NCBI GenBank assembly: GCA_903840415.1
Contig: CAIMFY010000109.1
Span: 29,803-93,802 of the forward strand
Direction: 5' to 3'
DNA length: 64,000 nucleotides
Source: an uncultured Opitutia bacterium
GTDB taxonomy: Bacteria; Verrucomicrobiota; Verrucomicrobiia; Opitutales; Opitutaceae
Shown: piece after piece, positions 51,312 through 59,663 of the stretch
Numbering within the stretch: position 1 is the first letter of the stretch
Layout: each line of letters starts with the position of its first letter
The notes under the pieces: model-generated
Seen by the model: only the letters and a program-made list of their open reading frames with translations
Database searches by the model: none
Told to the model about the DNA's origin: nothing
Translations under genes and position numbers: made by a program

Positions 51312-52591
51312 GGCTTGAGCTCGGGGGCCGTGAGCGATTTCGGTGACTCTTCGATCAGGCGCGGCTCGATGATCTTTTTTTCGCTGCCGGAACCGAGTTT
51401 TTCGAGTTTGCGGCCGGTGACGAGGACGCGGCCTTCGACGGTCGAGACGGTGCTGTTGTAAGCGGCGACCGATTGAGTGAGGCGCTGGCCGAGGACGTCG
51501 AGATTCTCGGCGATGGCCGAAACGCGCTCATGGAGTTCGAGGCCGAGGCGGCGGATTTCGTCGGCGTTTTTAGAAAGCGCCTCTTGTTTCCAACCGTAGG
51601 CGGCGGCTTTGAGCAGCGCGATGAGCGTGGCGGGAGAGGCGAGGATAACGCCGACTGCGGTTCCGCGTTCGAACAGATCGGGTTCATAGCGGAGTGCGGC
51701 GCTGTAGAAGGCCTCGCCGGGGATGAAGAGCACGACAAACTCGGGCGAAGGTTGGATGCTTTTCCAGTAGGATTTGTTGCCGAGCGCATCGATGTGGCCG
51801 CGGACGACGCGGGCGTGTTCGACAAATTTCGCCTTGCGGACGCTTTCGTCGCTGGCCTCAAGCGCCTCGAGAAACGCCTGCATCGGCGCCTTCGCATCTA
51901 CGGCGATCGATTTGCCGCCGGGGAGGCGGATGATCATGTCGGGGCGGACTTCGCCGACGGCGCTTTGCTGGATAAAATCGACGTTCTCCAACATACCGGC
52001 GAGTTCGACGACGCGCTGGAGCTGCAGTTCGCCCCAGCGCCCGGCCGTGCTCGTGGAGCGTAGGGAGCGCGAGAGTTTGGTCGTCTCGGATTGGAGCGAC
52101 GCGCTCGTGGTAGCGAGGCCCTTGAGCTGCTCGGACAGCGAGCCGTAGGCTTCCTTTCGGGCGTTTTCGAGCGCGACGATTTTGGTATCCACCTTGTCGA
52201 GCGACTCCCGGATGGGCTTCACGAGGGAGTCGCCGGCGCGCTTCAGGAATTCGTCGCTGTTGCGCGAGAGGGCGTCGGCGGCGAGGGCCTTGAACTCGAT
52301 GGTGAGTCGCTCGCGAGCTTCGTTGAACGCCGCGACTTTTTCCGTGGCGGTGGCGGCCTGTTTTTCGAGTTCGCTGGCGCGGGCGCGCAAGGCGGCGAGT
52401 TCGATCTCGGCTTTCGCGAGCGATTCGGCGTCAAGTTTCGCGCGCTCCGCGAGCGCGGCGGTGCGGCTTTGCAAAAAGAGCCAAACGAGGAGGCCGGCGA
52501 GGACGGCGGAAGCGAGGGCAGCAGTGAAAACCACAGCGGGAGATTTCCCGCGGAATGAGCGCAAATCAATCCCCGATGCGTGCCTTGACAC
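51308..52591 (-). CDS. rmuC: DNA recombination protein RmuC
   Basis: A 427-aa RmuC protein. One N-terminal membrane helix ('VVFTAALASAVLAGLLVWLFL', about 19-40), a coiled coil (about 45-175), then the nuclease-like domain: 'STAGRWGELQLQRVVELAGM', 'RPDMIIRLPGGKSIAVDAKAPM' and 'FIPGEAFYSAAL'. It limits DNA inversions between short repeats in E. coli. The start at 52591 faces the REC-kinase operon 83 bases away. The 3' end overlaps the TIGR03067 gene. Confidence 0.93.
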   Translation of the reverse strand: MSRHASGIDLRSFRGKSPAVVFTAALASAVLAGLLVWLFLQSRTAALAERAKLDAESLAKAEIELAALRARASELEKQAATATEKVAAFNEARERLTIEFKALAADALSRNSDEFLKRAGDSLVKPIRESLDKVDTKIVALENARKEAYGSLSEQLKGLATTSASLQSETTKLSRSLRSTSTAGRWGELQLQRVVELAGMLENVDFIQQSAVGEVRPDMIIRLPGGKSIAVDAKAPMQAFLEALEASDESVRKAKFVEHARVVRGHIDALGNKSYWKSIQPSPEFVVLFIPGEAFYSAALRYEPDLFERGTAVGVILASPATLIALLKAAAYGWKQEALSKNADEIRRLGLELHERVSAIAENLDVLGQRLTQSVAAYNSTVSTVEGRVLVTGRKLEKLGSGSEKKIIEPRLIEESPKSLTAPELKP

Positions 52592-52674
52592 CCGAGATCA
52601 CGCTCTGCAAACACGGTTATGCTCCGCGGCCCGCCCCGGGATTCACCGCTGGAGACTGCCCTGCCGCTCGCCGC

Positions 52675-53826
52675 ATGTTTACCGAAAATATTTCCGCCGT
52701 CCCACCCGTCGTCAGGGTGGAAAAACTACCGGTGCTCGTCGTCGACGATGAATACGGCCCGCGCGAATCGATCGCGTTTAGTCTCGCGGCGGAATTCGCC
52801 GTCGATACCGCCGAGCGGGCGAAAGAGGCGCTGGCGAAAATCGCCGCCCGGCAGTATGCCGCCATCGTGCTCGACATCCGTATGCCGGAGATGGACGGCA
52901 TCCGCGCGCTTGAGGAGATCCGCAAGATCGACCCGCACGTGTCCGTCCTCATGCTTACCGGCTACGGCACGCTGCTGACCGCGCAGCAGGCGATGCTGGC
53001 CGGTGCCAACCAATATCTCCGCAAGCCGCCCGACATCCCGGAATTGATCGAGGCTGTGCGCAAGCAGACTCAGGGCACCCGCCTTCGCCGCACGCAGGCG
53101 AGTCTGGTCAACGAGGCCCACGAGCTCAACGTGGCCCTCAAGCGCGAGATCGAGCAGAACGAGCCGCAAATCTGGCAGGCGCGCGCCTCGGTCGAGCTCG
53201 TCCACGATCTCAACAACCCACTCACGGTCGTCATCGGCTACGCCGCGCTCGTCGCCGAGCAAGCTCGTGGGATGGCCGAGCGCGATCCGGAGGCTGGGAA
53301 GAAACTCACCGAATATTCTGCGATGGTCGAAAAGGCGGCGGAGTATTGCCACCATCTCTCGGAAAACTGGCGGACCGCCGCGAAACAGGCGCCCGCCTTC
53401 GTCCGGCTCGATCTGGTGCAACTGGTGCAGGAAGTTCGCCAAGTGATATTCTTCAGCAACGTCGCCATCCAATGCGAGGGCGAGCCGACGGGTTGGGTCC
53501 GCGGCTCGAAATTTGAGCTGATGCGCGTGTTTCAAAACCTATTCAAGAACGCGCTCGAAGCGGGAGCGACAAGCCTGACGGTGACCTGCGTGCGCCACGA
53601 AGTGCATGTCGAACTAATCATAGCGGACAACGGCGCCGGTATGGAACCCGAGCGGTTGAAGCGTGCCCTGCACGGCGGTTTCAGCAGCAAGTCCAACGGG
53701 ACCGGGCTCGGCCTGAGCATTTGTCGGCACCTCGTGGGCACGCACGGGGCGACGATGAACGTCGAGTCGGCACCCGGTCACGGCACGATTATCCGGCTGA
53801 TGTTTCCCGCCGCGCCGCAGGAATGA
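52675..53826 (+). CDS. Receiver-histidine kinase protein (REC-HisKA-HATPase)
   Basis: A 383-aa soluble signalling protein. A receiver domain occupies about 18-135 with phospho-Asp67 in 'VLDIRMPEMDG' and Lys in 'YLRKPPDIPE'. The kinase part has His177 in 'LVHDLNNPLTVVIGYAAL' (an HDLNNP variant of the H box), an N box 'NLFKNALEAGA', 'DNGAGME' and 'GTGLGLSICRHLVGTHGA'. The REC-first order means it can be phosphorylated by another kinase and then act as one. First gene of a five-gene operon in which every stop overlaps the next start; here ATGA with the ketoacyl-synthase-like gene. Confidence 0.92.
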   Translation: MFTENISAVPPVVRVEKLPVLVVDDEYGPRESIAFSLAAEFAVDTAERAKEALAKIAARQYAAIVLDIRMPEMDGIRALEEIRKIDPHVSVLMLTGYGTLLTAQQAMLAGANQYLRKPPDIPELIEAVRKQTQGTRLRRTQASLVNEAHELNVALKREIEQNEPQIWQARASVELVHDLNNPLTVVIGYAALVAEQARGMAERDPEAGKKLTEYSAMVEKAAEYCHHLSENWRTAAKQAPAFVRLDLVQLVQEVRQVIFFSNVAIQCEGEPTGWVRGSKFELMRVFQNLFKNALEAGATSLTVTCVRHEVHVELIIADNGAGMEPERLKRALHGGFSSKSNGTGLGLSICRHLVGTHGATMNVESAPGHGTIIRLMFPAAPQE

Positions 53827-55028
53827 AGCGGCGCCGCGTCAAAATCACGGGCCTCGGCTTCGTCACTCCGGCGGGGATCGGCAAGGAAGCCTTTCGACGC
53901 GGGATTCAGGAGCCCGTGAGTTATGTCGGACCCGTCAGGCGTTTTCCTGTTGAGGCCGGCGAGTTTGTGGCGGCCGAGGTGAAAAAATTCCGCGTGGAAG
54001 ATTTTATCGATTCGCCAGGGGCCAAACGGCTGCCGCGGCACACGCAATTCGCGCTGGCCGGGACGGTGCTCGCTCTCGCAGACGCCGGCTTGAACGGTGA
54101 GGTGGTGCAAAAGCTCATCCCAGTGATCGTGACGGGTACGTCGTTGATGGATAGCGAAGTCGTCAACAAAACGATCGAGAATGTCACGAGGAAAGGGCCA
54201 CGCTTCGGGCTGACTCGCGTGGTGTTTCAAGGGCCGATCGCGTCAATTGGATCGGCGGTAGCGGAAATCGTGGGTGGTGGCCGCACGCTCTCGCTCCAAA
54301 GCGCCTGTTGCTCGGGCAGTGATGCGATTGGACATGCGGTGGCGATGGTGGCGAATGGTGAAAGCGATCTTGCGATTTGCGGGGGCACGGAGGCGCCGCT
54401 CTTCTACCATCCGATGCTCGAACTCAAGATGGCGGGCTTGGCTCCCGGCACGGTCGACCGGTCGACGCAACTGAGCCGGCCATTCGATATGTGGCGCACC
54501 ACGGGTGTGATCGGGGAGGGCGCGTGCATCATGATTCTTGAACCCGAGTCGAGTCCACGACCAGGCTACGCGTTCGTGACCGGCTATTCGTTTGCCACCG
54601 ATCCAGCGGCTGAACCGGGCTTGGGGTTGCTGGAGGCGATTCGACTTTGTCTGGCCAATGCTGGCGTGCGACCGTGTGACATCGATGTGATCAGCGCGTG
54701 GGGACCGGGTCACAAGATGATCGACGCAGTGGAGGCCAGAGTGCTGCGGCGGTTTTTTGGCGATGAACTCGATCGGATCCCTGCGGTTTCGATAAAGGGT
54801 GCGATCGGAAATCCGTTTGCGGCGGCCGGGGCGATTCAGGCCGGATGCGTGGCGCTGGGAATGCGCGACGGTTTTATTCCACCGACGGTGAACTGGCGGC
54901 ATCCCGATCCGGCGTGCCGGCTGAATCTTTCGGCACAACCGCGGTTTATGCCCTTTGCAACCGCGTTGGTAAACTCCCACGGCTTGTCGGGCACGAACTC
55001 GTGCCTGATGCTCCAACGATGCGACTAG
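53823..55028 (+). CDS. Beta-ketoacyl-synthase-fold protein with altered active site
   Basis: A 401-aa protein with a type-II ketoacyl synthase fold: 'VKITGLGFVTPAGIG' at the start, nucleophile-position Cys162 in 'LQSACCSGSDAIG', first catalytic His297 in 'WGPGHKMIDAVEA', and near the end 'NSHGLSGTN' (usual NSFGFGGTN). Where FabF has the second His (KSxxGHxxGAAG), this reads 'IKGAIGNPFAAAG', so His is Asn330. A Cys-His-Asn set resembles KAS III and thiolases rather than FabF. It may condense, or hydrolyse, an unusual acyl group, or have become a regulator. Overlaps the previous gene by four and the next by ten bases. Confidence 0.87.
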   Translation: MKRRRVKITGLGFVTPAGIGKEAFRRGIQEPVSYVGPVRRFPVEAGEFVAAEVKKFRVEDFIDSPGAKRLPRHTQFALAGTVLALADAGLNGEVVQKLIPVIVTGTSLMDSEVVNKTIENVTRKGPRFGLTRVVFQGPIASIGSAVAEIVGGGRTLSLQSACCSGSDAIGHAVAMVANGESDLAICGGTEAPLFYHPMLELKMAGLAPGTVDRSTQLSRPFDMWRTTGVIGEGACIMILEPESSPRPGYAFVTGYSFATDPAAEPGLGLLEAIRLCLANAGVRPCDIDVISAWGPGHKMIDAVEARVLRRFFGDELDRIPAVSIKGAIGNPFAAAGAIQAGCVALGMRDGFIPPTVNWRHPDPACRLNLSAQPRFMPFATALVNSHGLSGTNSCLMLQRCD

Positions 55029-57013
55029 ACCTTCCGTTCATTGCCGCCCTTACGGCATTCGTGGTGGGGTTTGTGGCGTTCTGGTCCAATCCACATCGCC
55101 GAATCAACCAAGTCTTTCTTACCCTTTCCCTGCATGCCGCCAGTTGGCTGATCTGTCTTGGATTGGCAGTGAAAGGTGGTGCTTATGGCCAACTTTGGAT
55201 GCGAACGACCTCGGCGGTCGGAGCGTTTATCCCGCTGCATCTGTGGTTCATCAAGGAGTCAATAGTGCATGGCGACGAACCTTGGCGGATGGCAGTGCCG
55301 CGTTGTTGGCCTTGGGCTCTGGCCTGTGCGATGTTGGCGAGCCTTACGCCGACCGAATGGTATGTTGCGACGGCGTCCAGTCGCGAACTGCACGGTTTCG
55401 GCTGGGGCTATTATGCGTATATCGTCGGCATCATCGCGATGTATATTGCTTTGAGTGGTCAGACCGTGCGGCAGGCCCGGAAGCGGACGGGAGTGCATCG
55501 GATCGAACTCACCATAGTGGTATTAGGCGGAAGCGTCGCGGTGGGCACGGTGCTTTTGCTCATGGCACTGCGGGCGTTGCTGGCGCAACCGTGGCTTATC
55601 CAGTTGCAGCCGATTGCCGTGCTCGTGTTTTACACCGGCACGGTTGTGGCGATCACCACCAGTCGTATTTTCGACGCCCGGCAGATTTTTTTGGTGGGTT
55701 TACAGAGAATTATGCTGGTCGTCGTGATTGCAGGATTCGCCTTTATCGTTTTCTCCACTCTTAAGCTGGTGCAGCTTCCGGACGTTCTGGCGTTTGTGTT
55801 GATGATTGCGCTGGTGCTGTGGTTTGCCTCGTCGCTGAGTAGTTGGTTCGATCGAATGTTTCATTTCTATCCACAGGCCACGGCCGCACGGCAGGCGGCA
55901 TTTGCAGTGGCAGGCAAGGAGACGCGGCTCGAAAATCTCGAACGGGCTTTTCTTGCCGTGCTTAAAGGTTGGGGGCAGAGCGAACAGGCGCTGCTGGTTC
56001 ACGGTGGGATCAAGGGCAGCCTTCGCGGCGGCCGGCTTGAACTCTCGAGCGATGGTCCGGTGGCCAACACGATGCAGCAACTGCGTTGGGCGACTCCCGA
56101 GCGACTGATGCGCGAGCGCTCCACTCCGGAACGGCTCGAAGTCGGCCGCTTTCTGCAGGAGCATGCGCTGGGTGTGCTCGTCATCGGCGAAGGCCCGACA
56201 CTCAAGGTCTTGGTCGGTGTCGGCATCGCGGCGTCGCGGCGGCCGTTTACTTATCCGCAGGTCACGCAGCTCATGGAGCTCGCGTCGATCATTGAGAGCG
56301 CACTCGAGCGCGCACATTTCTCGCTGCGAGTCCAACACACGGAGCAACTCGCTACGATCGGTCTGCTTGGCGCGAGCCTCGCGCATGAAATCCGCAACCC
56401 GCTCGTCACGATCAAGACGTTCGTGCAGTTGCTGCCGCAGCACCATCAGGACCCGGCGTTTCGCGAAAAATTTTTCCGCTTGATCGGTAGCGAAGTAAAT
56501 CGGATCGACCGGCTAACGGAACAGCTGCTCGATCTGGCGTCGCCGCGGACCTATGTGGCGGAAACGATCGAGTTGCACCCGGTATTGCGCACGAGCCTCG
56601 ATCTCGTCGCGGCCAAGGCGACGGATAAGAACATCGAGTTCCTGACGGACTTTGGGGCGAACCCCGATCGGGCTTATACCGATGCGTCGGCGGCGAAACA
56701 AGTCATGTTGAATTTGTGTTTCAACGCCATCCAAGCCGTCGAATCGCGATCGGGTTTGCGCTGGGTGAAAATCTCGACGCGCAACGTCGCGACCGGGATC
56801 GAGATGGCGGTGTCGGACTGCGGCCCGGGCGTCGCGCCGGAGATCCGTCCGCGGTTGTTTCAGCCGTTTCAAACGACGAAATCGTCCGGCTTTGGACTTG
56901 GACTCGCGATCTGCAGTGACATTCTCACCAATTTAAATGCCACCATTGCCGTCGATCCGCCGGCCCCAGGTCAGGGCGCGACGTTTCGCGTGATCTTTCC
57001 ATGTCAGCCGTAG
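55019..57013 (+). CDS. Sensor histidine kinase with multi-helix membrane domain and GAF-like region
   Basis: A 664-aa kinase. Residues 1-310 contain about nine hydrophobic helices with 'YVATASSRELHGFGWGYYAYIVGI'-type loops, resembling the histidine-kinase 7TM/N-domain seen in PrsK-like proteins. A GAF-like region follows (about 330-440), then the H box with His456 in 'LAHEIRNPLVTIKTF', and an ATP-binding domain with 'LNLCFNAIQAVES', 'DCGPGVAPE' and 'SSGFGLGLAICSD'. Starts within the ketoacyl-synthase gene and overlaps the next by 13 bases. A membrane-embedded sensor could detect a lipid or quinone-like molecule, which would fit a ketoacyl-synthase neighbour. Confidence 0.9.
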   Translation: MRLDLPFIAALTAFVVGFVAFWSNPHRRINQVFLTLSLHAASWLICLGLAVKGGAYGQLWMRTTSAVGAFIPLHLWFIKESIVHGDEPWRMAVPRCWPWALACAMLASLTPTEWYVATASSRELHGFGWGYYAYIVGIIAMYIALSGQTVRQARKRTGVHRIELTIVVLGGSVAVGTVLLLMALRALLAQPWLIQLQPIAVLVFYTGTVVAITTSRIFDARQIFLVGLQRIMLVVVIAGFAFIVFSTLKLVQLPDVLAFVLMIALVLWFASSLSSWFDRMFHFYPQATAARQAAFAVAGKETRLENLERAFLAVLKGWGQSEQALLVHGGIKGSLRGGRLELSSDGPVANTMQQLRWATPERLMRERSTPERLEVGRFLQEHALGVLVIGEGPTLKVLVGVGIAASRRPFTYPQVTQLMELASIIESALERAHFSLRVQHTEQLATIGLLGASLAHEIRNPLVTIKTFVQLLPQHHQDPAFREKFFRLIGSEVNRIDRLTEQLLDLASPRTYVAETIELHPVLRTSLDLVAAKATDKNIEFLTDFGANPDRAYTDASAAKQVMLNLCFNAIQAVESRSGLRWVKISTRNVATGIEMAVSDCGPGVAPEIRPRLFQPFQTTKSSGFGLGLAICSDILTNLNATIAVDPPAPGQGATFRVIFPCQP

Positions 57014-58776
57014 TCATCTTCGCAACGACCGATGCCGCCCTCGCGGAGGCCTGGGAACGGCAGCTGCTACCCGGCCGCACCGCGCTGCGATTGTCGGCGC
57101 TGACTTTGTCGGGCGGAACGGCGCCGGGTTTTGGGGCGGTGGTGGTGCTTGATGCCGTCGCGGAGGCTGCGCTGCCGCCGGCCTTGGTGCGTTGCCCGAC
57201 GATTTTTGTGGGCGAGCCGCGCAGCCTGCCGTTTGAACAGGCAAGGATGAGCGGACGCGCGCGCCTTTATCTGTCTTACGAGGAGAGCGCGACGCGCCTG
57301 CGCGATTTGTTGCCGCTGCTCGAGGAAGTGGCGGAAAAACAATCGCTCGTCGAGTTGCTGACCGAGAAAAATCGCCGGGCCGAACCGATGCGAGCGGTGA
57401 CTCGCACGGCGGCGGACTCGGCCGAGCTGTGGGATTTTCTTGAGGGTGCGGTGGAAAACTTGGACTCCCGCGAACGGCTCGTGGCGGAGTTTCGTCGTGC
57501 CTCGCGCCATCTGCTGCGTGCGTCGCACACGGTGTTTTTCCTGCGCGAGGCCGACGGCTTTCGGGCGGATCGCGGCACGTCGTTCTTCGCCGCCGATGAT
57601 CCGCTGGTGGCGTTTTTCGAAGCGCATCCGGTGGTGGTCGATGGTGCGGATTGGCGCAGTCCTGCCGATCCGGTGGCCGAACTCGCGGTGCGCAACCGGC
57701 TCGCGCTATGGGGTGCGCGGCTGCTCGTGCCGGTGCACGACAACGGCCGGCTCCTCGGGCTCATCTCTCTCGGCGTGCGCGACGACGGGCAACCTTATGA
57801 CGAAGCGGATCACGGCCGCGCGGTATTTTTTGCCCGGCTCTTGAGGCACCTGCTGGCGAAGTCGTCGCAGTATTCCCGTCTTCATGTGCTGGCCGAGCAG
57901 GCGAGTCTCGGGGCGAAATATCTCCCGAGCACGCTGGTGCTGGGGCCCGATGAAAGCGCGCCGCGGCACGTGCCGCTCACCGTGCGCGATCTGATCGGGC
58001 AGGCACGGCGGACCCGCGATGTCTGCCGCGTGGTGCCCGGGGAGGGACAGCCGTTTCGGGCGAGTGCGGGGCTGGTGGCAGAGACGGGCGGTGCGTGGGC
58101 CTTCTGGCAGGAGGCGAGTGCGGAAGTGCAGGATGCGGCGGAGCGGCAGCGTGCCGGACGCCGGGCTTTGTTGCGCGAGCTCGGACTCACGCTGAACCAC
58201 GAACTCGGCAATGCCCTCGTCTCGCTCGCGACGTTTCGCTTCAGCACGCCGGAACAGCCGCTGCCGCCGGCGATTTTCGATGCGGCGAAAAGCGACATCG
58301 CGAAACTCGAGACGCTCAACACCCACATTGCGATGTTGCCGTCGCTGCATGAGGTCGAGGCCGGGCCCGCCGACATCCGCGAGATCGTGCAGCGGGTGGG
58401 CAGCGCGCTCGGTGTGCGCGTCGAAGTCGGGCCGGAGCCGGTCACGCTCGTGGTGTGCGGCAAGCTGCTCGAGTTCGGGCTGCGCGCACTCATTCAGACC
58501 GTCACAGAAAATCGCGGCGAACTCGGTGCGCGCGAAATGTCGCTCCAAGTCCGCTCCACCGGCGCCGGGGCTGCGACGACCGCGCTGCTTTCAATCAAGG
58601 GCCGGACGCTCGAACTCGAGGGCATTTTGCCTGAGCCAGTCGAGGGCGCAGTGCCGAACCAAGGCCGGCTCGGCGTGTTTCTCGCGAAGGAAATCCTGCG
58701 CCTCCACCATGGCGAAATCCACGCCGGCCCGGGCATGGAGGGCACGGAGATTTTGATCTCGTTGCGGAAACTGTGA
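57001..58776 (+). CDS. GAF-domain kinase-like protein, probable pseudo-kinase
   Basis: A 591-aa soluble protein. The N-terminal 120 residues resemble a receiver fold without the acidic pocket ('VVVLDAVAEAALPP'). A GAF domain spans about 150-310 ('LVAEFRRASRHLLRASHTVFFL', 'LLVPVHDNGRLLGLISLG'). The H box is modified: 'LGLTLNHELGNALVSL' keeps His400, but the ATP-binding part has lost the N box (Asn absent in 'LEFGLRALIQTVTEN'), has no DxGxG ('LLSIKGRTLELEG') and keeps only 'GRLGVFLAKEIL'. So it may be a phosphotransfer or scaffolding partner. Its GTG-linked successor overlaps by four bases. Confidence 0.82.
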   Translation: MSAVVIFATTDAALAEAWERQLLPGRTALRLSALTLSGGTAPGFGAVVVLDAVAEAALPPALVRCPTIFVGEPRSLPFEQARMSGRARLYLSYEESATRLRDLLPLLEEVAEKQSLVELLTEKNRRAEPMRAVTRTAADSAELWDFLEGAVENLDSRERLVAEFRRASRHLLRASHTVFFLREADGFRADRGTSFFAADDPLVAFFEAHPVVVDGADWRSPADPVAELAVRNRLALWGARLLVPVHDNGRLLGLISLGVRDDGQPYDEADHGRAVFFARLLRHLLAKSSQYSRLHVLAEQASLGAKYLPSTLVLGPDESAPRHVPLTVRDLIGQARRTRDVCRVVPGEGQPFRASAGLVAETGGAWAFWQEASAEVQDAAERQRAGRRALLRELGLTLNHELGNALVSLATFRFSTPEQPLPPAIFDAAKSDIAKLETLNTHIAMLPSLHEVEAGPADIREIVQRVGSALGVRVEVGPEPVTLVVCGKLLEFGLRALIQTVTENRGELGAREMSLQVRSTGAGAATTALLSIKGRTLELEGILPEPVEGAVPNQGRLGVFLAKEILRLHHGEIHAGPGMEGTEILISLRKL

Positions 58777-59663
58777 AAGCAAACCAAACGGATTTGCTGC
58801 CGGCATTCGAAACATGGTTGCGCGGAGAGCCGGCGGTATGCTCCGCGGTTCTTTTTGGCTCACGCGCCCGCGGAAGAAACTCGCCCGCGGCCGCGGACGA
58901 CTGGTCTGACTTAGACTTGCACGTTGTGACGACCTCGATCGAGCGCATCGTGGACACGGACTGGTCGCGCGCAATTGGTGGTCAGGAGTTTTGCCTAAAA
59001 GTGTTTCGTCCCGCGACCGGTGGCGTGCGCAAGCTCACGGTGCTCTATGCCGGCGGTGAAACGGATCTCGTGCTTGTGCGTGCGAGTCAAATGCGGCTGG
59101 CGTCGATTGCGATGCGACTCGGATTGCACCGCCGTGTGCGCTCCGTCGCCCACGCTCTCAACACCTTCGCGACGATCATGGACGGCGGCTATCGTTTTTT
59201 GAAAGGCGAGCGCACTTGGGGGCCACTCTATGCGCGCGTGGTCGCTGAGATGGCGGGTTACCGCATCGGCGACGACGAGGCGCGCCAGTTCGCCGACAGT
59301 TTTTTGTGCGATCTGCTTTGGGTGCTGCAAAAACTTGAGCGTGGCGAACTCGTCGCCGCCCAACGCATCCTGCATCGTGCGCTGCATGAAACCAACGTCG
59401 TGCTGCTGCACGAACTGCGGATGCGCCGCGGCGATGTGACGTATCAGCAGGCGCGTCGCGTCGAGCAGCTTGTGACGCCTGCCCAACTCTCCACGGTTCA
59501 GGTCAGCGCCCGCCTCGACCACGCGGAGATTGCGGCAGCTGCGTGGCGCGCGCGCGAGGGGCTCGACGAATTGATGCGCGAACTCGTGCCCGCTTGGGGT
59601 GCGCCCGCGCCAATGCAGGCACTGCTTTCGCGACATGCACCTACGCCTATGCGCGCGAGGTGA
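58773..59663 (+). CDS. Nucleotidyltransferase, aminoglycoside adenylyltransferase-like
   Basis: A 296-aa protein of the polymerase-beta-type nucleotidyltransferase fold. 'AVLFGSRARGR' followed by 'DDWSDLDLHVV' gives the Gly-Ser and metal-binding Asp46/Asp48. The remaining helical part is like ANT(6)/AadE-type enzymes ('LCDLLWVLQKLERGELVAAQRILH'). Start is a GTG that overlaps the previous stop (GTGA). It may modify a small molecule, tRNA or protein rather than confer resistance. Ends 17 bases inside the convergent ABC ATPase gene. Confidence 0.85.
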   Translation: MKANQTDLLPAFETWLRGEPAVCSAVLFGSRARGRNSPAAADDWSDLDLHVVTTSIERIVDTDWSRAIGGQEFCLKVFRPATGGVRKLTVLYAGGETDLVLVRASQMRLASIAMRLGLHRRVRSVAHALNTFATIMDGGYRFLKGERTWGPLYARVVAEMAGYRIGDDEARQFADSFLCDLLWVLQKLERGELVAAQRILHRALHETNVVLLHELRMRRGDVTYQQARRVEQLVTPAQLSTVQVSARLDHAEIAAAAWRAREGLDELMRELVPAWGAPAPMQALLSRHAPTPMRAR

